The notes below the pieces were generated by a model that was not told the DNA's origin, did no database searches, and saw nothing but the letters and a program-made list of their open reading frames with translations. Positions 7,539-14,081 of a stretch of 23,132 nucleotides of DNA are shown here, piece by piece; position 1 is the first letter of the stretch; each line of letters begins with the position of its first letter. A program made the position numbers and the translations under genes. This DNA comes from Methanotrichaceae archaeon. Lineage in GTDB: Archaea > Halobacteriota > Methanosarcinia > Methanotrichales > Methanotrichaceae. Location: NCBI GenBank assembly GCA_013329455.1, contig DUKF01000159.1, positions 18,874 through 42,005 on the forward strand, given 5' to 3'.

Positions 7539-8450
7539 TTACAGGGATTGTTCATTGGATTTGTCGCTCCAGGAGTCGCCCCAGGCGACGTCTCTGCAGG
7601 TGCAGTCGAAGATCTCCTCTTCTCCCCAGATCTTGTCGTCGTCTTCCATCTCGCCATAGCCGCCGACGCAGCAGGAGAGCCAGTCCTTGGGAGCTTTAGG
7701 CTTGCTCTTCTCGGCGCAGAGCTTCATGTTCTTCTTGATCGCGAAGGTTCCAACGTAGTTCTCGTCGATCTCGATCAAGGGGTCCTTCCATCCTCTGCTC
7801 CCTTCAGGATTGGTTAAGAGCTCGCCAACGTGGACCGTACCTTCTATCACCGTCTCCTCGATCCCCATCTCCGCTAGGCCGTGGCCTTTAACGCCCTCCT
7901 CATTGCTCTCTATGCACTCCAGGTTCACCCTGATGTCCTTTCCAAACCCCTGGGCGTACTCGATCTGATGGTGCATCGAGACGCCTTCCTGGTAGCTCTT
8001 GCCACAGGTCTTCTCCTTCAGCTTGGAGTCGAAGACTACGGGGTTTTTGGCATAGTATCCTGTGCCATAGGCGAAGCTCTGTGGGGCGTAGTCCATCTCG
8101 TTCTGCTCCACGAAGGATATCGTGCCCTGTTTAACTTTCGTCTTACTCGAAGCGTATCGGCCTGTGTCCGGATCGAACTTGTAGTAGCTCTTCTCCGCCT
8201 GGCTGGAGTTGATCAAGGTCGCTGAGTCCATGCTCCCGCTCCCGTGCATGTAGTTTTGGAGCTGGAGAGTCTCGGTGTTCACCTTCTGATAGACCATGGC
8301 GTACCCTTCGCCAGAGACGTCCTGGGCGAAGCGGTGCTCGTTCTCGACGAAGTATCCTTCAGGGTTATTGGCGGCCAAAGAAGGACCTCCCATGAAGAGC
8401 AGCACCGAAAGCGCTGCTGTCACGTTTATGATCATCCCTACATCCCTCAT
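7539..8450 (-). CDS. Secreted cysteine-containing protein of unknown function (paralog B)
   Basis: A homolog of the gene at 6319-7236, about the same length (303 residues from this start); function not recognised. A signal peptide (hydrophobic 7-20, probable cleavage near SLAA at 24-27) predicts export. It shares the LQNYMHGSG, AYGTGYY, SMHHQIEYA, EGTVH and YVGTF blocks and the C-terminal SCCVGGYGEMED / FDCTCRDVAWGDSW module. The six shared cysteines are C179, C245, C260, C261, C283 and C285; C149 is extra. The open frame runs back to 8513, but ATG 8450 is preferred because it is preceded by AGAAGGG at 6 bases and gives a normal signal peptide. ATG 8456 would abut that site. With paralog A it forms a minus-strand pair between two plus-strand pstS genes, so a role in phosphate limitation is possible but only inferred. 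Confidence 0.85.
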   Translation of the reverse strand: MRDVGMIINVTAALSVLLFMGGPSLAANNPEGYFVENEHRFAQDVSGEGYAMVYQKVNTETLQLQNYMHGSGSMDSATLINSSQAEKSYYKFDPDTGRYASSKTKVKQGTISFVEQNEMDYAPQSFAYGTGYYAKNPVVFDSKLKEKTCGKSYQEGVSMHHQIEYAQGFGKDIRVNLECIESNEEGVKGHGLAEMGIEETVIEGTVHVGELLTNPEGSRGWKDPLIEIDENYVGTFAIKKNMKLCAEKSKPKAPKDWLSCCVGGYGEMEDDDKIWGEEEIFDCTCRDVAWGDSWSDKSNEQSL

Positions 8451-8566
8451 ATACATCCCTTCTCTAAATTTGCGGCTGTTGATTGCGATTTTTACATCGA
8501 CTGACACAACCATCAGGGATATGGGGTATAAAATTAATCACAATAATATAAATAGGTCTAAAGACT

Positions 8567-8614
8567 ATGGTTACATAACTTTTTCGTACACATCGATGGT
8601 TACAACACTTTTTC
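8567..8614. repeat. 19-bp direct repeat pair, possible operator
   Basis: ATGGTTACATAACTTTTTC (8567-8585) and ATGGTTACAACACTTTTTC (8596-8614) match at 17 of 19 positions and start 29 bp apart, close to three helical turns. The position between two divergent promoters suggests a regulator-binding array. The regulator is unknown. Confidence 0.55.
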
Positions 8615-8631
8615 ACAAGTATTTTATATGC

Positions 8632-8712
8632 TCAGATATCGACCCGCTCCTCTTCCAGCAGATCGAAACACGATTTGACCTTTTCCGCATCCCCAACTTC
8701 GATATAGAATAT
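8632..8712 (-). pseudogene. Possible short gene remnant
   Basis: On the minus strand this stretch reads as 26 coding-like residues (including IEVGDAEKVKSCFDLLEEE) ending in TGA at 8632-8634. There is no start codon after the preceding in-frame TGA. Base composition is unlike the AT-rich sequence on either side. It may be the C-terminal tail of a lost gene; the family cannot be named. Confidence 0.3.
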
Positions 8713-8757
8713 GTCTCAGAACATTGTCTATATATGCAAAAGTCGAGTGAGTTTATC

Positions 8758-8787
8758 TATTTATTTTATTGAGAATAGTTTTATACA
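8758..8787 (+). promoter_or_regulatory. pstS promoter block (copy 2)
   Basis: TATTTATTTTATTG (8758-8771), 7 bases, then TTTTATAC (8779-8786). It matches the block before the first pstS at 13 of 14 positions, plus the whole TATA element, with identical spacing. The TATA centre is about 30 bases before the ATG at 8813. Confidence 0.6.
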
Positions 8788-8812
8788 TTATCCCGGCAGG
8801 GTCCGGTACCGT

Positions 8813-9640
8813 ATGAGCATAAGGTCAAAATCTGTACTAGCCAGCGTTCTGATAGTGGCGTTTTTGGTGGCCGCAGAGACCGCTGCAGCTCTATCTGTAT
8901 CAGGGTCGACTACGGTCCTTCCCTTTGGCGTGCAGTGCGCAGAGGATTTCAACACGATGCAAAGCGACATTGATGTCTCTGTCACCGGTGGCGGATCCGG
9001 CGTCGGCATCAAGAACATCGCCGAGGGGATCAGCGACATCGCCATGGCCTCAAGAAAGGTAAAGGACTCCGAGAAGGAGGCCTACCCTGACGAGGAGTTC
9101 GTCGAGACACCCATCGCCTACGACGCTGTTTGCGTCGCCGTGAGCCAGGCGGTCTACGACGCCGGCGTCACAGACCTGTCCCAGGAGGATGTCCAGGCGG
9201 TCTACAACGGCGAGATCACCAACTGGGCGGACCTTGGCGGCGACGATGAGGCGATCTACGTGGTCGGAAGAGAGGTCGGCTCAGGCACCAGAGACACCTT
9301 CAACGGGATGGTCATGGGCAGCGACGAGGCTGAAACTGAGGGTGTCAGGACCAACGTCGGCAGCAACGCCGAGATGAAGACCGCGATAGTCAACAGTGAC
9401 AAGGCCATCGGCTACCTCGGTCTCAACTACGTCCAGAACGGAGACCTCGTGGCCATCGCCTATGAGGGGGTTGAGCCCTCCGCCGATACGATAAAGGACG
9501 GGTCCTATCCTCTCGCTAGAGAGCTTTACATGTACACCTACGGCGAGCCCAGCGAGGACGCTCAGGTCTTCCTGGACTTCGTGACCGGTGAAGACGGTCA
9601 GACAATCGCCGAAGATCTCGGCTTCGTATCGATAAACTGA
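8813..9640 (+). CDS. pstS: Phosphate ABC transporter substrate-binding protein PstS (second copy)
   Basis: A 275-residue PstS paralog. A signal peptide (hydrophobic 8-21, Ala-rich end near 26) leads directly into the binding domain: SVSGSTTV (28-35), TGGGSGVGI (58-66), SDIAMASR and REVGSGTR. There is no lipobox cysteine, so the protein is either released outside the membrane or held there by other means, unlike the first copy. The start at 8813 is chosen over the open frame from 8711 because the conserved TATA element at 8779-8786 lies inside that upstream extension and because the signal peptide begins at 8813. The sequence between GSTTV and the C-terminus is very close to the first copy, indicating a fairly recent duplication. 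Confidence 0.93.
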   Translation: MSIRSKSVLASVLIVAFLVAAETAAALSVSGSTTVLPFGVQCAEDFNTMQSDIDVSVTGGGSGVGIKNIAEGISDIAMASRKVKDSEKEAYPDEEFVETPIAYDAVCVAVSQAVYDAGVTDLSQEDVQAVYNGEITNWADLGGDDEAIYVVGREVGSGTRDTFNGMVMGSDEAETEGVRTNVGSNAEMKTAIVNSDKAIGYLGLNYVQNGDLVAIAYEGVEPSADTIKDGSYPLARELYMYTYGEPSEDAQVFLDFVTGEDGQTIAEDLGFVSIN

Positions 9641-9661
9641 GCTTGAAAAAGAGATGACATC

Positions 9662-9714
9662 GCCTGGGGCCCTCGCGGGCCCTGGGCCATCCCTCTGTCT
9701 TGGGTCGCATTTTG
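9662..9714 (+). terminator. Strong hairpin after second pstS
   Basis: GCCTGGGGCCC (9662-9672) pairs with GGGCCCTGGGC (9677-9687) across a TCGC tetraloop, making an 11-bp stem with two G-U pairs. It begins 22 bases after the pstS stop and is followed by moderately T-rich sequence with TTTT at 9711-9714. It may also stabilise the mRNA 3' end. Confidence 0.55.
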
Positions 9715-9776
9715 TCTCCTGTCGAAGGGATTTATGAGCTTCTGTTCTTCGAGCTTGAGAGTTTGAGGCTGCTTTT

Positions 9777-10124
9777 TTGGAGGTGTCGGATTTCGTGGGC
9801 AGAAGATCAGGATGCGTTCTGAAACTCGTCGCTATCTTTGTCATTTCAGTCATTGCTGCATTTTCGTCTTATTCTGGGACAATGATCAGGAGAACGTCCT
9901 TCGCTCGGCTCAAAGGCGCGCCCGGCTTTCTGTGGTCGGGTCGACTTCGGTTCTGCCTTTTGCCGAGATCTGCTCTGAGGAGTTTCAACTCCGTCCCGCC
10001 GGTTTCCGTGACCGGGGCCGGGAGCGGGACCGGGTGCGGCATTGGCATCGGGATCAAGAGCCTCGCTTCAGGCATCGCAGACATCGCCATGGCCTCAAGA
10101 TAGGTGAAGCGTGAGATGGCATAA
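9777..10124 (+). pseudogene. Decayed pstS fragment
   Basis: Pieces of a PstS N-terminal half lie in two frames. One frame gives a hydrophobic export segment (LVAIFVISVIAAF). The other frame then gives RLSVVGSTSVLPFAEICSEE, matching the GSTTVLPF region. The first frame resumes with VSVTGAGSGTGCGIG and LASGIADIAMASR, matching the TGGGSGVGI and SDIAMASR blocks. Two compensating frame changes are therefore needed. TAG follows immediately after MASR (10101-10103), a few homologous codons (VKREMA) remain, and then TAA ends it. The phosphate-binding second half is missing. It lies between two intact pstS copies, so it is a failed tandem duplicate. Confidence 0.8.
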
Positions 10125-10191
10125 AACGGTGAAGTTCGAAAATTGAGATCGGGGAAAGATTGATATTATTTTGAAAGAGGTGTTGAAGAGG

Positions 10192-11052
10192 ATGACGAGG
10201 CCTGAATCTGTCATGACCTGGGTCGTGGTGGCAATATTCGTCACGGCCGCGGCATTTTTCTACTTCATCGGCGGCGAAGACCCGGCCTTTTTCGATTCGT
10301 CCGGCGGCACGGTTTCGACCTTGTCGGTTGCGGGATCGACCACGGTTCTGCCCTTTGCCGAGGCTTGCGCTCGAGAGTTCAATCGAGAGCAGAAGGATGT
10401 GATTGTCACCGTCACCGGTGGCGGGACCGATGCTGGGATCAATCGACTGGCTGCGGGTCTTGCCGAGATAGCGATGGCATCGAGAAAGGTTGACGACGCT
10501 GAGATGGAGGACCTTGGCGGTCATTTAGCGGAGCATCCAATCGCTCGTGACGCTGTATCGATCGTTGTGAGCAGGCCCATTCGTGAAGCCGGGATTGATG
10601 ATCTGAGCCAAGACCAGCTCAGGGCGATCTACACCGGTGAGATCACCAGCTGGAAGGAGCTCGGCGGCCCGGATCGAGAGATTATCGCTGTATCAAGATC
10701 CCCGGGATCGGGGACCGGCGAAATCTTCAGCGAGAGGGTGGCAACCCCCGGGGTTGCGGTATACCGTGATAGCAGCGCCGAAGTCGAGAAGTACATAGCC
10801 GGAAGCGACAGAGCGATCGGGTATCTGGGCTTGAACCTTGTCTGTAACGAAGGTCTGGGTGTCGTCGCCTACGAGGGCGTTATGCCATCAGTGGAGACCG
10901 TGAAGGACGGGTCTTATCCCCTCGCAAGGACCCTCTACATGTACACCTGGGGCGAGCCTGACGAGAACGAGTGGGCGTTTTTGGACTTCGTCACTGGAGA
11001 AAAGGGACAGACCATAGCCGAGGAGCTGGGGTTTGTGCCAGTCTCGACCTAG
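10192..11052 (+). CDS. pstS: Phosphate ABC transporter substrate-binding protein PstS (third copy, membrane-anchored)
   Basis: A 286-residue PstS paralog with GSTTVLPF (48-55), a changed glycine loop TGGGTDAGI instead of TGGGSGVGI, LAEIAMASR, and RSPGSGTGEIF in place of REVGSGTRDTF. The Arg and Ser-Gly-Thr of the phosphate loop are kept, but the neighbouring Arg is lost and the segment after it is shortened. The N-terminus has a hydrophobic helix (about 9-27) with no lipobox and no clear cleavage site, so it may stay as a membrane anchor. ATG 10192 is preferred because GAGGTG (10177-10182) sits 9 bases upstream. A TTG at 10171 would add seven residues. It lacks the promoter block of the other two copies. 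It is the most divergent copy and may differ in affinity or ligand. Confidence 0.9.
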   Translation: MTRPESVMTWVVVAIFVTAAAFFYFIGGEDPAFFDSSGGTVSTLSVAGSTTVLPFAEACAREFNREQKDVIVTVTGGGTDAGINRLAAGLAEIAMASRKVDDAEMEDLGGHLAEHPIARDAVSIVVSRPIREAGIDDLSQDQLRAIYTGEITSWKELGGPDREIIAVSRSPGSGTGEIFSERVATPGVAVYRDSSAEVEKYIAGSDRAIGYLGLNLVCNEGLGVVAYEGVMPSVETVKDGSYPLARTLYMYTWGEPDENEWAFLDFVTGEKGQTIAEELGFVPVST

Positions 11053-11116
11053 CAAAGCCAAAAATTTTACCGGGTAAGTTTCAAGGCGCGTTTTAGTTGA
11101 GTTGGCGATTCCAACT

Positions 11117-11380
11117 TCAGCAGGCCTCCGTACCCGGAGGACCGTATTCCTCAAAGCTCTGGGCGACGATTGTCCTGGTGGTGATGACGCCGTCCATTTC
11201 CCGTATCGTCTCGACAAAACCGTTGAGCATTAAAAGGCCATCCACCTGGACGTTCAGGAAGAAGTCGAAATCTCCGAAGAGAATGTACATCTTTCTGATC
11301 CCAGCGGTGCCTTTGAGCATTCTGTGAATACTCTTTTCATTGCCAGGAACTATCTTCACCATAATGATTCCGTCGATCAT
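11117..11380 (-). CDS. Stand-alone Lrp/AsnC-type ligand-binding (RAM) domain protein
   Basis: This 87-residue protein resembles the C-terminal RAM/ACT-like domain of Lrp/AsnC regulators without the DNA-binding helix-turn-helix: IIMVKIVPGNEKSI (strand and helix), the conserved KMYILFGDFDFFLNVQVDG turn-strand, then VETIREMDGVITTRTIVAQ. Such single-domain proteins usually form dimers or octamers that bind small ligands, or partner with full-length Lrp proteins. ATG 11380 is chosen from the domain boundary. ATG 11437 in the same frame overlaps the last stop of the alkaline phosphatase remnant (TGATG) and would add 19 residues. No good ribosome site decides between them. It converges on the third pstS. 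Confidence 0.6.
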   Translation of the reverse strand: MIDGIIMVKIVPGNEKSIHRMLKGTAGIRKMYILFGDFDFFLNVQVDGLLMLNGFVETIREMDGVITTRTIVAQSFEEYGPPGTEAC

Positions 11381-11436
11381 TTTTTCTTCAACCCCTTTGT
11401 GAGATATTTCGGAGTTTCTCTCCGGAATACGAATCA

Positions 11437-11766
11437 TCAAATCCCATCGCCCTCCACATTTTCCGGACCGCCCAAGTCCAGAGAGTCCGATAAAATCTGG
11501 ATGCTGCATCCCATCTTGTCCATTTACAGCTTGGTGTTCTGGTAGTTGTCCAGGGTGGGTTGGTAGTTGGGCTGGTCGCCACCGGCCTTTTCCCACCTGG
11601 CGGCGGTCACCTGGGCGTATCCCATGCCGTCGCCGATCAGGAAGATCACACTCTTTGCTCCGTCTGCTGTACCGTCTTCCATCTCGGTTCCCATGGCTGC
11701 CATGGGACGCGAAACTGAAATGAACAATAATGTCAAAACCCAGAGGGCTAAATGCTGCCATCTCAT
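11437..11766 (-). pseudogene. Truncated alkaline phosphatase (5' fragment)
   Basis: The reading frame begins normally: AGAGGT (11773-11778) lies 6 bases before ATG 11766, followed by a signal peptide (LALWVLTLLFISVS) and then AKSVIFLIGDGMGYAQVTAAR, the N-terminal metal-site signature of alkaline phosphatases (GDGMG carries a Zn/Mg ligand Asp). After 80 codons a TAA (11524-11526) interrupts. The frame continues with MDKMGCS, which fits the expected continuation, and degenerates to a TGA at 11437-11439. More than two thirds of a normal 400-500 residue enzyme, including the catalytic serine region, is absent, so it cannot be active. The fragment fits the phosphate theme of the island. Confidence 0.8.
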
Positions 11767-12088
11767 TCCGATACCTCTTTTGTCAGATCATGTGGCGAGC
11801 TACCTTTTCGCCGGCCTTCTCGCATTTCAGAAAGGCGCTTCAACGCCGCCACGGTCGATAGCAGGGCACGGCTTTATGTAAATATTGCACAAATATAATA
11901 AATAGGGGTGCTTATTTCGTATTCCGTCCATTTTCTATATAGATCGAGCTCAGCGCTCTTTAACTGAGATGCTACTTTTCTCATCAGTCTCGAATGCAGT
12001 AACAAATTTCCAGCAGCTGGCCAATATCTATATAGATTCTTTTTGAGAATTTTCTCTATATAATAAATATGGAAAAGAGGCTTATACT
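11767..12088. promoter_or_regulatory. Divergent control region before first pstC
   Basis: A 322-base gap without a gene. It carries palindromic TCTATATAGA elements at 11934-11943 and 12026-12037 (ATCTATATAGAT) and a related CTCTATATAATA at 12054-12065. The last is centred about 29.5 bases before the pstC ATG and is the likely TATA box. AAAGAGG (12074-12080) is a possible ribosome site if a more upstream promoter is used. AT-rich sequence at 11882-11903 could serve the leftward alkaline phosphatase remnant. Confidence 0.5.
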
Positions 12089-13024
12089 ATGTACCAATCG
12101 AAAATTCTCATGGCCGCTCCGAAGAAGAGCCCCCTTCTGAACCGCCGCATTCGAGAGCAGATCATCGAGTCGTCGTTCTTCTTCGCCGCCATCACATCAA
12201 TTTTGGTGATGGTCCTGATCTTCTACTTTTTGATTCACGAGAGCTTCTCGGCTTTCATGGAGGTGGGTATCTTCAACTTGCTCTTCGGCCAGAAGTGGCA
12301 CTCTGCTGGAAACATCTTCGGCATGGCCCCCATAATCGTGGGCTCGACCATGGTCACCCTCCTTGCCCTCATCATAAACATCTTCGTGGGAGTTCCCCTG
12401 GCCATCTACCTGTCAGAGCTTGCCGGGCCCCGGATTCGTTCGGTTTTGAAGCCCGCAATCGAGCTGTTAGCTGGCGTTCCCTCCATCGTCTACGGCTTTC
12501 TCGGGGTTCTGATTCTAGTGGTCTATCTCGAGAAGAGTTTCGATATGCTCACTGGAAGATCGATTCTGGCTGGATCGATTCTCCTCGGGATCATGTTCAT
12601 CCCAGCCCTGACGACGATATGCGAGGACGCTCTCAGGGCCGTTCCCAAGGAGTTCAAGGAGGGATCTCTCGCCCTCGGCGCAACCAGGTGGCAGACGGTG
12701 CGAAGAGTCACTCTTCCGGCCGCGTCCTCGGGGATCATCTCCGCCGTCGTTCTCAACGTTGGAAACATCATCGGGGAGACTATGGCCGCTCTCCTGGTGG
12801 TGGGTAATGTCGCAAGGCTCCCCTCGCCCATCTTCGACGTATTTGATCAGAGTGCCATCTTCACATCGGTAATCGCCGGGGAGATGGGGGAGGTTCCCCA
12901 TGGTTCGATGCACTACCACGCACTCTTCGCCGTGGGGTTCGTTCTGCTGGTGATAGTAACGGTCCTCAACATATCGGCGGACTTTGTAAGAGCTGCGATC
13001 AAGAAGAAGTTCGGAGAATACTGA
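12089..13024 (+). CDS. pstC: Phosphate ABC transporter permease PstC (first copy)
   Basis: A 311-residue inner-membrane permease that with PstA forms the phosphate channel. After a polar N-terminus there is a hydrophobic helix (about 30-52), a loop typical of PstC, then the ABC permease core with several helices. The coupling EAA loop is EGSLALGATRWQTVRRVTLPA, which contacts the ATPase PstB. GETMAALLVVGN and the late HYHALFAVG segment are also family features. It is separated from the second pstC by 114 bases with a new promoter, so it is probably its own unit. It is nearly identical to the next gene in the central and C-terminal parts and differs mainly at the N-terminus and the first periplasmic loop. 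Confidence 0.93.
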   Translation: MYQSKILMAAPKKSPLLNRRIREQIIESSFFFAAITSILVMVLIFYFLIHESFSAFMEVGIFNLLFGQKWHSAGNIFGMAPIIVGSTMVTLLALIINIFVGVPLAIYLSELAGPRIRSVLKPAIELLAGVPSIVYGFLGVLILVVYLEKSFDMLTGRSILAGSILLGIMFIPALTTICEDALRAVPKEFKEGSLALGATRWQTVRRVTLPAASSGIISAVVLNVGNIIGETMAALLVVGNVARLPSPIFDVFDQSAIFTSVIAGEMGEVPHGSMHYHALFAVGFVLLVIVTVLNISADFVRAAIKKKFGEY

Positions 13025-13103
13025 TCAGTTCACTTTTCGTGGAAATAGAATCTTCATTCCACCGGTTGCCGTCTGCCGCTTGTGGGATATATAGCAGTAC
13101 TCA

Positions 13104-13115
13104 CTCTATATAGAG
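13104..13115 (+). promoter_or_regulatory. Palindromic TATA element of second pstC
   Basis: CTCTATATAGAG is a perfect 12-bp palindrome centred 29.5 bases before ATG 13139, the same distance as the CTCTATATAATA element before the first pstC. Its TATATA core is placed as a TATA box for a leaderless transcript. Its symmetry would also suit a dimeric repressor. Confidence 0.55.
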
Positions 13116-13138
13116 AATATAGATAAGTGCTATAAGCG

Positions 13139-14080
13139 ATGAATGAACGCTCAGGTGGTAATATGGGTCCTCCAGCCAAACGCGGCGTCCTCCGCTCTCG
13201 CAGATACGGCGACGGCTTTGTGGAAGCGCTCCTCTTCTTTGCCGCCATCACTTCCATACTGGTAATGGTCCTGATCTTTTACTTCCTTACCTACGAGAGC
13301 TTTCTCGCCTTCAGGGACGTGGGCGTCTTCGATATGATCTTCGGCCAGAAGTGGCATCCTGCCGGCGATATCTTCGGCATGATGCCGATAATCGTCGGCT
13401 CAGTTCTGATCACCTTCATCGCCCTCTTCATAAACATCCTGGTGGGGATTCCTCTCGCGATATACCTCTCCGAGCTTGCAGGGCCCTGGTCCCGGGAGTT
13501 TCTAAAGCCCGCGATCGAGCTTTTGGCGGGGGTTCCTTCCATCGTCTACGGCTTTCTCGGGGTTCTGATTCTGGTGGTCTATCTCGAAAAGAGCTTCGAT
13601 ATGCTGACCGGAAGGTCGATTTTGGCGGGGTCGATCCTCCTAGGGATCATGTTCATCCCGGCCCTAACGACGATATGCGAGGACGCCCTCAGGGCCGTTC
13701 CCAAAGAGTTCAAGGAGGGCTCTCTCGCCCTCGGCGCCACCCACTGGCAGACGGTGCGAAGGGTGACCCTCCCCGCCGCCTCCTCTGGGATCATCGCCGC
13801 CGTGATCTTGAACGTCGGCCGGGTCATCGGGGAGACTATGGCCGCCCTCCTGGTGGTGGGAAACGTCGCCCGGATTCCCTCGCCCATTTTCGATGCTTTC
13901 GACCGGGGCGCGATCTTCACCTCGGTCATTGCCGGGGAGATGGGGGAGGTGGCCCACGGATCGATGCACTACCATGCCCTCTTCGCCGTGGGTTTCGTTC
14001 TGCTGGTGATCGTGACCATCCTCAACATCTCGGCGGACCTCATCAGGGCCGCGATCCAGAAGAAGTTCGGAGGATACTGA
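13139..14080 (+). CDS. pstC: Phosphate ABC transporter permease PstC (second copy)
   Basis: A 313-residue tandem paralog of the preceding permease. The block VPSIVYGFLGVLILVV through EGSLALGAT and on to GETMAALLVVGN is almost unchanged, while the first 30 residues differ. ATG 13139 suits the TATA box spacing. ATG 13163 has AGGTGGT three bases upstream and would remove eight residues; either is possible. It is coupled to pstA: TGA ends at 14080 and the pstA ATG is at 14082, with GGAGGA (14070-14075) inside the end of pstC as the ribosome site. This copy is therefore the one made together with PstA. Confidence 0.93.
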   Translation: MNERSGGNMGPPAKRGVLRSRRYGDGFVEALLFFAAITSILVMVLIFYFLTYESFLAFRDVGVFDMIFGQKWHPAGDIFGMMPIIVGSVLITFIALFINILVGIPLAIYLSELAGPWSREFLKPAIELLAGVPSIVYGFLGVLILVVYLEKSFDMLTGRSILAGSILLGIMFIPALTTICEDALRAVPKEFKEGSLALGATHWQTVRRVTLPAASSGIIAAVILNVGRVIGETMAALLVVGNVARIPSPIFDAFDRGAIFTSVIAGEMGEVAHGSMHYHALFAVGFVLLVIVTILNISADLIRAAIQKKFGGY

Positions 14081-14081
14081 G

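Larger units (their letters stand above)
8451..8812. promoter_or_regulatory. Divergent control region between paralog B and second pstS
   Basis: This 362-base region lies between divergent genes. Toward paralog B, GTATAAAA (8526-8533, read on the minus strand) is a TATA candidate. In the centre is a 19-base direct repeat (8567-8614). A short GC-richer stretch (8632-8712, minus strand) reads as a coding remnant. Toward pstS lies the conserved promoter block at 8758-8786. A frame open from ATG 8711 joins the pstS frame, but its first 34 residues are not signal-like and lie across the promoter. Confidence 0.5.

Noticed and set aside
8711..8812. Upstream extension of the second pstS
   Set aside because: It covers the conserved promoter block and would bury the signal peptide 34 residues in; ATG 8813 fits better.
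9281..9853. 190-residue minus-strand frame
   Set aside because: Antisense to pstS and its terminator hairpin; no domain.
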